From Deltaproteobacteria bacterium UBA6930 (GTDB taxonomy: Bacteria > Myxococcota_A > UBA9160 > UBA6930), in contig DKAI01000091.1 of assembly GCA_002450755.1 (NCBI GenBank), positions 4,785 through 26,114 on the forward strand: a stretch of 21,330 nucleotides of DNA, given 5' to 3'. Position 1 is the first letter of the stretch. Each line of letters starts with the position of its first letter. Positions 15,849 to 21,330 of the stretch are shown here, piece by piece. A program made the position numbers and the translations under genes. The notes under the pieces are model-generated. The model searched no databases and was not told the origin of the DNA. It was given only the letters and a program-made list of their open reading frames with translations.

Positions 15849-16637
15849 TTGGCAGTGACTATCTTGTCCGAAATTCTCAAGAGAAAAGAGATAGAGATTA
15901 TAGAGAGGAAAAGAAAGATTCCTCAAGAAAAGTTACGTGATAAATTGAATTCGGTGTCACGCCCGAGAGGATTCAAAAACGCGATAATAAAGGCTCCTTC
16001 GCCGGCTGTGATTGCAGAAATTAAGCGCCGATCACCTAGTAAAGGTGAGATCCGGAAAAATTTTGATCCGATTCAGTGTGCCGAAATGTATGCAAGGGGA
16101 GGCGCGGCAGCGCTCTCAGTTTTGACGGATGAATTTTATTTCGGCGGACACTTGGATTATCTTAAGCAAATAAGACAGTGCGTTCCGATTCCCTTGCTCC
16201 GTAAAGATTTTATGATTGATACCTATCAAATCGATGAGGCAATAATCCATGGAGCTGATGCTATTTTATTGATCGTTGCCGCGCTCAGTGAGGAAATACT
16301 TTTAAGCCTTTATAGCTACGCCAAATCAGTAAATTTAGACGTGTTAGTGGAAGTCCATGATGTTTCTGAGCTCGATCGAGCAATCGGAATTGGTTCCGAA
16401 TTGATCGGTGTTAACAATCGAAACTTAAAAACTTTCGTCACTGATATTAGCGTAACAGAGAAACTGGCTGCAAAAGTACCTCCAAATTGTACTTTAATTT
16501 CAGAGAGTGGAATTGGCGAGAACGCGGAAATGTTACGCCTGTCCAATTTTGGTGTTAAAGGATTTCTGGTGGGAGAATCTCTTATGAGGCAACCCGACCT
16601 CGCTTACGCACTGAAAAGATTGCGCGGCGATACATGA
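15849..16637 (+). CDS. trpC: indole-3-glycerol phosphate synthase
   Basis: TrpC closes the indole ring, converting the carboxyphenylamino-deoxyribulose phosphate product of TrpF to indole-3-glycerol phosphate. The 262-residue TIM barrel is a single-domain enzyme and is not fused to TrpF. Catalytic residues by comparison with the archaeal enzyme are Glu57 and Lys59 (AEIKRRSPSKG), Lys119 (LLRKDF), Glu168 (VEVHD) and Asn189 (GVNNRNL), with SESGI (218-222) near the phosphate. The start is a TTG directly after the trpD stop, with GAGG 5 nt upstream. A GTG two codons later is an alternative. Confidence 0.95.
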   Translation: MAVTILSEILKRKEIEIIERKRKIPQEKLRDKLNSVSRPRGFKNAIIKAPSPAVIAEIKRRSPSKGEIRKNFDPIQCAEMYARGGAAALSVLTDEFYFGGHLDYLKQIRQCVPIPLLRKDFMIDTYQIDEAIIHGADAILLIVAALSEEILLSLYSYAKSVNLDVLVEVHDVSELDRAIGIGSELIGVNNRNLKTFVTDISVTEKLAAKVPPNCTLISESGIGENAEMLRLSNFGVKGFLVGESLMRQPDLAYALKRLRGDT

Positions 16638-17254
16638 AGGTGAAAGTAAAAATCTGCGGACTTAAAACGGATGCTGAAGCAGAAGATGCAGTAGAGGCGG
16701 GTGCGGATCTCGTAGGTTTGAACTTTGTATCCGACTCGAAGAGGTTTATAGATTTGAAAACCGCCAAAAAGCTTTCGCGTCAGCTAGAGGGTAGAGTTGA
16801 ACGTGTAGGCTTGTTTCGGGATGAGTCGAGATCTAAGATTCTCGAAATTCTTGATTCGGTGCCGCTTGATAGAGTTCAGTTTCACGGTCGCGAGTCCCCG
16901 GAATTTGTCGCAGAGTTCTCGATTCCAAAGATAAAAGCGATTGCAGGAGCAGATCTTAAGACGGCTAGAATGTATCCTGATTCTCTGATCCTGGTGGATC
17001 ATCCGGCTGATGTTCCGGGGGATGGAAGAGAGTGGGAATGGTCCGGAGTAACCTCGATTTTAGAAGAAGGGTTTTCGGTAATGCTAGCTGGAGGCTTGAA
17101 TCCTGAGAATATCGAAGCTGCTCTGTCCAGTTTTCAGAAGGTTCTGCCCTGGGGAGTGGATGTAGCAAGTGGGGTGGAAGTAGATGGTCGGAAGGACTTA
17201 GATAGAATGAAAGATTTTGTTGATTCAATTCGTGCTTTAGAAGCGGAGTTTTAA
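16634..17254 (+). CDS. trpF: phosphoribosylanthranilate isomerase
   Basis: TrpF performs the Amadori rearrangement of phosphoribosylanthranilate. The 206-residue TIM barrel has the catalytic Cys8 in KICGLK, VQFHG (81-85), the catalytic Asp in LILVDH (about 118-123), LAGGLNPENI (151-160) and WGVDVASGVE (173-182). The loop after the catalytic Asp is divergent: where most homologues read GG(T/S)G followed by FDW, this one reads PGDGREWEW (128-136). The ATG overlaps the trpC TGA by 4 bp. Its position in the operon leaves little doubt about function. Confidence 0.94.
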   Translation: MKVKVKICGLKTDAEAEDAVEAGADLVGLNFVSDSKRFIDLKTAKKLSRQLEGRVERVGLFRDESRSKILEILDSVPLDRVQFHGRESPEFVAEFSIPKIKAIAGADLKTARMYPDSLILVDHPADVPGDGREWEWSGVTSILEEGFSVMLAGGLNPENIEAALSSFQKVLPWGVDVASGVEVDGRKDLDRMKDFVDSIRALEAEF

Positions 17255-17261
17255 ATTTTTG

Positions 17262-18470
17262 ATGAAGAGTGAAGCTGACGATCATGGCCATTTCGGTGAG
17301 TTTGGCGGACGCTACGTACCGGAGACTTTAATCGCGGCTCTCGAAGAACTCGACAAATGTTACAGATCCGTAAAGAAATCTTCTGAATTTTGGAATGAAC
17401 TTGATGATCTTTTAGGCAGTTATGCAGGGCGACCGACTCCCCTTTATTTTGCTGAGAACTTGAGTGACCTCGTCGGCGGACCGAAGATTTATCTTAAGCG
17501 GGAAGACTTAGCTCATACGGGTGCGCACAAGATTAATAATGTTCTTGGTCAGAGTTTGTTAGCCAAGTTTATGAAAAAGGAAAGGATTATTGCCGAGACT
17601 GGAGCTGGACAACATGGTGTTGCGATTGCGACGGCTTGCGCTCTTTTTGGTATTCCTTGCGAAGTTTATATGGGAGCCGAAGATGTGGCTCGTCAGGCGT
17701 TGAACGTTTTTAGGATGGAACTGCTTGGAGCTAAGGTTCATTCGGTGACCTCAGGTAGCAAGACCTTAAAGGACGCAATCAACGAAGCCATGAGAGATTG
17801 GGTGACAAATGTACGCACGACGTACTATTGCATTGGTTCAGTAATGGGTCCGGCTCCGTATCCAACTATGGTAAGAGACTTTCAGAGGGTAATTGGTTTG
17901 GAGTGTATGGATCAAATTCTTCGATTGGAAGGAAGGTTACCCGATTGCTTGCTCGCCTGTGTGGGTGGTGGTTCTAATGCTATAGGGTTGTTCCATCCTT
18001 TCATTGAACATGAAAATGTGAGAATGATAGGGGTCGAACCGGGCGGAGAAGGAATCGAAAGCGGCTTGCATGGAGCGACGTTAGCAGCCGGTGCTCCTGG
18101 TATTTTTCACGGTCAAAAAACGTTTGTCCTTTCTGACTCCTACGGCCAGATCTCACCTGCTCATTCCGTGTCTGCAGGTTTAGATTATCCAGGGGTGGGG
18201 CCCGAGCATGCTTTTTTAAAGGAAAACGGCCGGGCTCAATATGAAATGGCATCTAATGATGAAGCTCTGGAAGCATTTCTAGTGTTATCGAAGACAGAAG
18301 GAATAATACCAGCCCTGGAAAGTGCTCATGCCATCGCTTATTTGCTAAAAGAGGGTGAAGCGTTCGATCGAGATGACATTGTTGTTGTGAATTTGTCTGG
18401 ACGGGGTGATAAGGATGTCGCGCAGGTACGCGAAATCTTAGATAATTCCTCCGGAAGGTCGAACATATGA
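17262..18470 (+). CDS. trpB: tryptophan synthase beta chain
   Basis: TrpB condenses indole and serine using pyridoxal phosphate. The product is 402 residues from the ATG at 17262; a TTG immediately before it is in frame but less likely. HFGEFGGRYVPETL (10-23) is the family N-terminus. Lys90 in HTGAHKINN forms the Schiff base, Glu112 in AETGAGQHG is the catalytic acid/base, and GGGSNA binds the cofactor phosphate. The C-terminal LSGRGDKD binds the pyridine nitrogen. It is the TrpB1 type, which pairs with TrpA. The gene follows trpF after 7 bp and is coupled to trpA by a 4-bp ATGA overlap. Confidence 0.96.
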   Translation: MKSEADDHGHFGEFGGRYVPETLIAALEELDKCYRSVKKSSEFWNELDDLLGSYAGRPTPLYFAENLSDLVGGPKIYLKREDLAHTGAHKINNVLGQSLLAKFMKKERIIAETGAGQHGVAIATACALFGIPCEVYMGAEDVARQALNVFRMELLGAKVHSVTSGSKTLKDAINEAMRDWVTNVRTTYYCIGSVMGPAPYPTMVRDFQRVIGLECMDQILRLEGRLPDCLLACVGGGSNAIGLFHPFIEHENVRMIGVEPGGEGIESGLHGATLAAGAPGIFHGQKTFVLSDSYGQISPAHSVSAGLDYPGVGPEHAFLKENGRAQYEMASNDEALEAFLVLSKTEGIIPALESAHAIAYLLKEGEAFDRDDIVVVNLSGRGDKDVAQVREILDNSSGRSNI

Positions 18471-19273
18471 GTCGAATAGACTCAGTTTTCCAAAACTTAA
18501 AAGATCGGAACGAGGTAGCGCTCGTCGCATTCCTTACTGCAGGTGATCCCGATTTGGAGTCGACTCTAAAGTTGGCTACTGAAATATGCTCTCGAGGTGC
18601 AGATATTCTTGAGATTGGAATTCCTTTCTCTGATCCTTTGGCCGAAGGTGTAACTATTCAAAAAGCTAGTGAACGCTCTCTAGCAAACGGTACGACTCTT
18701 GAAGACATTCTTGAATTGACAAGGAAACTCGGCGAATGCGTCGAGACGCCGATAGTTCTTATGGGTTATGCGAATCCATTCTTCTCGTTCGGAGAGGAGA
18801 GATTTGCCCGATTTGCTGGTGATGTAGGGGTTAGTGGGGTGATTGTGCCAGATCTTCCTCCGGAGGAAGGGAAAAATTTTTATAATAGGTGCGAGGCTAG
18901 TGACATCGATCCTATCCTTCTAGTATCACCCACCACGAGTCCGGAACGACTGAAGTACCTATCTGCAAAGACACGAGGTTTTCTATACTATGTTTCTTTG
19001 ACGGGTGTCACAGGAGAAAGAGCCGTTCTTCCGAGTGGCTTGAAGAATTTAGTTGCTCGAGTGAGGAGTCAATCTTTGTATCCTGTTTGTGTGGGGTTTG
19101 GAATTTCAACCGCTAAGCAGGCGTCAGAGGTTTCCGCGTTTGCAGATGGCGTGATTGTCGGCAGTGCTTTTGTCGATCGGGTAGCGAGATCGGGGAACGT
19201 GGAGGAAGCTGTTCGATCGGTTGGAAGCTTTGCTTCGGAGCTAAAAAAATCATTAGTTCAAAGAACCATTTAA
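18467..19273 (+). CDS. trpA: tryptophan synthase alpha chain
   Basis: TrpA splits indole-3-glycerol phosphate and channels indole to TrpB. The 268-residue TIM barrel has AFLTAGDP (21-28), the catalytic Glu49 (ILEIGIPFSDP), VPDLPPEE, the flexible loop YVSLTGVTG, and the phosphate-binding GFGIS and VIVGSAFV. The second catalytic residue, Asp60 in E. coli numbering (ADGPTIQ), is Glu60 here in AEGVTIQ, and the following Pro is Val. The codon is a clear GAA. The ATG overlaps trpB by 4 bp. The stop lies in a TTAA shared with the convergent coaE stop. Confidence 0.95.
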   Translation: MSRIDSVFQNLKDRNEVALVAFLTAGDPDLESTLKLATEICSRGADILEIGIPFSDPLAEGVTIQKASERSLANGTTLEDILELTRKLGECVETPIVLMGYANPFFSFGEERFARFAGDVGVSGVIVPDLPPEEGKNFYNRCEASDIDPILLVSPTTSPERLKYLSAKTRGFLYYVSLTGVTGERAVLPSGLKNLVARVRSQSLYPVCVGFGISTAKQASEVSAFADGVIVGSAFVDRVARSGNVEEAVRSVGSFASELKKSLVQRTI

Positions 19274-19932
19274 CTTTGTTCTTCTTTTTGGCGCGACAGC
19301 TGTAGGAATAACTTTTCAACTTGAGCGCGGGTTTGAAGGATTGTGCCCGAGTTGTCAATAGTGAAGTCAGCTAGTCTTACTTTTTCTTTGATTGGCATTT
19401 GTGAGTCTATTCGTCGCACTGCTTCTTCTCGGTCAGCGTCATCTCTAGAAATTTGGCGTTGGATTTGTTGTGCTTTATCTGCGTAGACCAGGATGGTCGA
19501 CTGTATTTTTAATTCTGGATCGCCGCGTTCTTGTCCGCTTTCGAATAATAAAGGGATGTCAACTATTACAAGAGCAGCATCTTCTCCTAGGGCTCTCTTG
19601 ACTCTTGCTAATAATTCTCGACGGACTGGAGGATGAACAATTTTCCCCAGATCCTGCCTGGCAGTTTCGTCACGAAAAACGATTGCCCCAAGGCCTTTTC
19701 GGTTTAGAGTGCCATCGTCGTTTAAGGATGCCGGCCCGAAGCGATTGACAATCTCCTGAAGTACTGGTTTACCAGGAGCCTGTAGCTCGTGAACAATCGC
19801 ATCTGCATCTATGAGAATCGCTCCAAGTGATACGAACATCTTTGCAACTGTGCTTTTTCCTGTTCCGATTCCTCCGGACAAGCCAATTATTGGAGGGGGT
19901 TTAAGATTTTCTCTAGTAGTTTCGTTGGTCAT
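19270..19932 (-). CDS. coaE: dephospho-CoA kinase
   Basis: CoaE phosphorylates dephospho-CoA in the last step of coenzyme A synthesis. From the ATG at 19932 the protein has 220 residues, the usual size. The P-loop GGIGTGKST spans 20-28. The acidic DADAIVHEL follows about 15 residues later, and VDIPLLFE holds the conserved motif near the CoA site. The CoA-domain RID near SRDDADREEAVRRID completes the family pattern. The frame stays open for 45 codons upstream to a GTG at 20067, but that part is proline-rich, has no ribosome-binding site and does not match the family. It converges on trpA with overlapping stop codons. Confidence 0.93.
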   Translation of the reverse strand: MTNETTRENLKPPPIIGLSGGIGTGKSTVAKMFVSLGAILIDADAIVHELQAPGKPVLQEIVNRFGPASLNDDGTLNRKGLGAIVFRDETARQDLGKIVHPPVRRELLARVKRALGEDAALVIVDIPLLFESGQERGDPELKIQSTILVYADKAQQIQRQISRDDADREEAVRRIDSQMPIKEKVRLADFTIDNSGTILQTRAQVEKLFLQLSRQKEEQS

Positions 19933-20062
19933 ATATTGAGGATGGCCCAATTTGTATTCATTTGGCAGAGGATGCAGGGTTACCGATGGATTATTCGGAC
20001 TCGGAAAAGCAGATAATTCTGGAGTCCTAATTGGCGGTAGGTCTAATAAAAGAGGTGCTTTG

Positions 20063-20081
20063 CACACGAGTGTGTTTTTTT
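20063..20081 (+). terminator. weak rightward terminator-like element upstream of pheA
   Basis: CACAC (20063-20067) and GTGTG (20070-20074) can form a stem of four to five pairs, closed in practice by a CGAG loop. Seven Ts follow at once. It would stop rightward read-through from the trp operon before the pheA promoter, although that transcript would be antisense to coaE. The stem is short. Confidence 0.3.
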
Positions 20082-20166
20082 AGACCCGGTATACTTGTAT
20101 ATTAGAGCCGTACTTTACTGATGTAGTGTAACCCTGCGTAAGAACAAAGGAATTCGGAAAGTAGGT

Positions 20167-20195
20167 TTGACCCCAAAGTGTCCGTTGGATATATT
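20167..20195 (+). promoter_or_regulatory. sigma70-type promoter for pheA
   Basis: TTGACC at 20167-20172 and TATATT at 20190-20195 are separated by exactly 17 bp. Each differs from consensus at one base. The predicted start of transcription near 20202 leaves a leader of about 104 nt before the pheA TTG. The leader has no Phe-rich leader peptide or clear attenuator. Confidence 0.6.
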
Positions 20196-20305
20196 GTCCT
20201 AGTATTTCCAAGGGTTTAGCGGTTCCGGCTCTTAAATGACTCTTCCAAACCTATTGGCCGGTAGATTAAAAGCAGACATCTCAAACTCAATCGAGAGGGA
20301 GAAAG

Positions 20306-21330
20306 TTGAGCAAAAAAGCTCCAAAGAATGACTCGTCTGCAAAGAACGATGAACTTCTCACATTGAGAGAAGAGATCGATCGAGTGGATCTAAAGATTTT
20401 GGATCTTTTAAACGAGAGGGCACGGCTAGTTAAATTGGTCGGTGGTTTCAAGAAAAAGGAAGGAAGATCAGTTTATAGCTTTGGACGGGAGCGAGATCTT
20501 ATTTCTAAGTTAGAGAAAACGAATTCGGGTCCGTTTCCGGTTCATGGGTTGGCTCCAGTGTTTAAAGAAATCGTGTCCGGAACGCGTTCGTTAGAAAGAC
20601 GACTCAGGGTCGGCTATTTGGGTCCAGAGGGAACTTTTTCTCATTTAGCGGCGATAGAGGCATTTGGTAAGCAAGTCGAATTTCTCTCAAAATCGAGTTT
20701 CGCGGATATATTGTCCGAGATTGTTTCGGGCAAGTTGGATCACGGCTTGCTACCCATCGAAAATAGTACCGAGGGAGTGGTAACTCAGGCCCTTGATAGC
20801 TTGGCGGAGGTAGATGTTACGATAGCCGGTGAGGTGCTTTTGCGAGTTTCTCTTTGTGTTATGTCGAAGACTGGTAGTTTGAAAGACGTTCGACGTGTTG
20901 CATCCCATCCACAACCTCTTGCGCAGGCTCGAAAATGGCTAGAGCTGCATCTTCCAGGAATTGAGAAAATACCACTTCCTAGTACTGCTGAAGCAGCGAG
21001 GCTTGCCGGGGACAGCGAGGATTTGGCGGCGATTGGTCCGTTGATTAGTGCCGAATATTCCGGCCTCGAGATAATAGAGCGCGGCATAGAAGACAGGCAG
21101 GATAATACCACTCGCTTTCTTATACTTGGTGGCGACTCACCCTCAGCCTCTGGTTCGGATCTGACGAGTGTCGTATTCACAGTACGAAAGGACGAATCAG
21201 GCGCTTTGCATCGACTTCTTAAACCTTTTGATGTTCACGATGTAAACCTTGCCGGTATCCAGTCACGACCGCTTAAGGGCGCTCCGTGGGAGTATAGGTT
21301 TTTCCTTGATCTGGAAGGTCATAGTGAGGA
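20306..21330 (+). CDS. pheA: bifunctional chorismate mutase/prephenate dehydratase (P-protein), cut by right edge
   Basis: The fused enzyme converts chorismate to prephenate and then phenylpyruvate for phenylalanine synthesis. It reads 341 complete codons from a TTG with GAGAGGGAG 4 nt upstream; no in-frame ATG is near. An AroQ-type chorismate mutase spans about 16-98 (LREEIDRVDLKILDLLNERA). Prephenate dehydratase starts at GYLGPEGTFSHLA (103-115) and includes LPIENSTEG (149-157), HPQPLAQ (201-207) and the catalytic TTRF (268-271). An ACT regulatory domain begins near 287, with SGALHRLL (298-305) and QSRP (319-322). The usual ESRP phenylalanine-binding motif is thus altered at its first residue. 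Only the end of the ACT domain is missing. Confidence 0.94.
   Translation, partial: MSKKAPKNDSSAKNDELLTLREEIDRVDLKILDLLNERARLVKLVGGFKKKEGRSVYSFGRERDLISKLEKTNSGPFPVHGLAPVFKEIVSGTRSLERRLRVGYLGPEGTFSHLAAIEAFGKQVEFLSKSSFADILSEIVSGKLDHGLLPIENSTEGVVTQALDSLAEVDVTIAGEVLLRVSLCVMSKTGSLKDVRRVASHPQPLAQARKWLELHLPGIEKIPLPSTAEAARLAGDSEDLAAIGPLISAEYSGLEIIERGIEDRQDNTTRFLILGGDSPSASGSDLTSVVFTVRKDESGALHRLLKPFDVHDVNLAGIQSRPLKGAPWEYRFFLDLEGHSE

Larger units (their letters stand above)
19933..20305. other. 373-bp gap between divergent coaE and pheA
   Basis: The coaE-proximal half is an open upstream extension of the coaE frame, probably not translated. The middle holds CACAC-GA-GTGTG followed by seven Ts (20063-20081), listed as a weak terminator, and the near-palindrome TATAC-TT-GTATA (20090-20101). 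The pheA-proximal half holds the pheA promoter and a leader of about 100 nt. I see no gene here. Confidence 0.5.

Noticed and set aside
19933..20067. 45-residue N-terminal extension of CoaE from a GTG
   Set aside because: It is proline-rich, does not match the family, lacks a ribosome-binding site, and the ATG at 19932 gives the normal CoaE length.
20785..21180. 131-codon minus-strand frame within pheA
   Set aside because: It is antisense to the conserved prephenate dehydratase domain; its Ser/Arg-rich product is typical of a shadow frame.
1..21330. CRISPR array, insertion sequence or phage genes
   Set aside because: No regularly spaced repeats, no transposase or integrase frames, and no terminal inverted repeats with target duplications were seen.

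Overview
This 21.3-kb window is dense bacterial chromosome with short intergenic gaps and many 4-bp stop/start overlaps. The organism is Gram-negative: it encodes the outer-membrane LPS assembly protein LptD, a probable lipoprotein thioredoxin and a small exported protein. By eye the base composition is near 45-50% G+C. GreB, QueG, a DUF502 protein, CcdA and a complete trpEGDCFBA operon together resemble uncultured Desulfobacterota or Binatota-like ('deltaproteobacterial') genomes. That placement is an inference from gene content and was not tested with a tree. I see no phage, transposon, CRISPR or rRNA/tRNA gene.

Left part (1-7422). A leftward group holds a SNF2-family helicase with a SWIM zinc finger (824-3739), a translationally coupled DUF4262 protein (279-827) and the N-terminus of an FAD monooxygenase-like enzyme (1-265, cut by the window edge). 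Diverging from it are greB and an overlapping chaC-type gamma-glutamylcyclotransferase (3833-4859). Two tandem palindromes 21 bp apart lie in the shared promoter gap. A DUF502 membrane protein (4888-5538, minus) diverges from queG (5758-6840), whose 3' end overlaps a convergent methyltransferase gene. The methyltransferase is preceded by a strong ribosome-binding site that feeds an out-of-frame 26-codon ORF, and by two inverted repeats.

Middle part (7423-12667). A 758-bp stretch without a convincing gene leads to a small exported protein of unknown function. Next comes a thiol-redox pair (CcdA and a TlpA-like thioredoxin), then lptD. LptD has exactly four cysteines in two CxC pairs, so the redox pair beside it may help sort its disulfides. 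This LptD also carries an Asp/Gly/Asn-rich insert that looks like a calcium-binding loop.

Right part (12761-21330). The complete tryptophan operon trpE-G-D-C-F-B-A converts chorismate to tryptophan. Nearly every junction overlaps or abuts. It ends on a TTAA shared with the stop codon of the convergent coaE. Beyond coaE, a near-consensus promoter (TTGACC-17-TATATT) drives pheA (chorismate mutase/prephenate dehydratase with an ACT domain), which is cut by the right edge. The tryptophan and phenylalanine branches from chorismate are therefore adjacent.

I found no clearly new multi-gene system. The best leads are the out-of-frame leader before the methyltransferase, the TrpA catalytic-site Asp-to-Glu change, the LptD insert with its redox neighbours, the tandem palindromes at the helicase/greB divide, and the SNF2-DUF4262 coupling.
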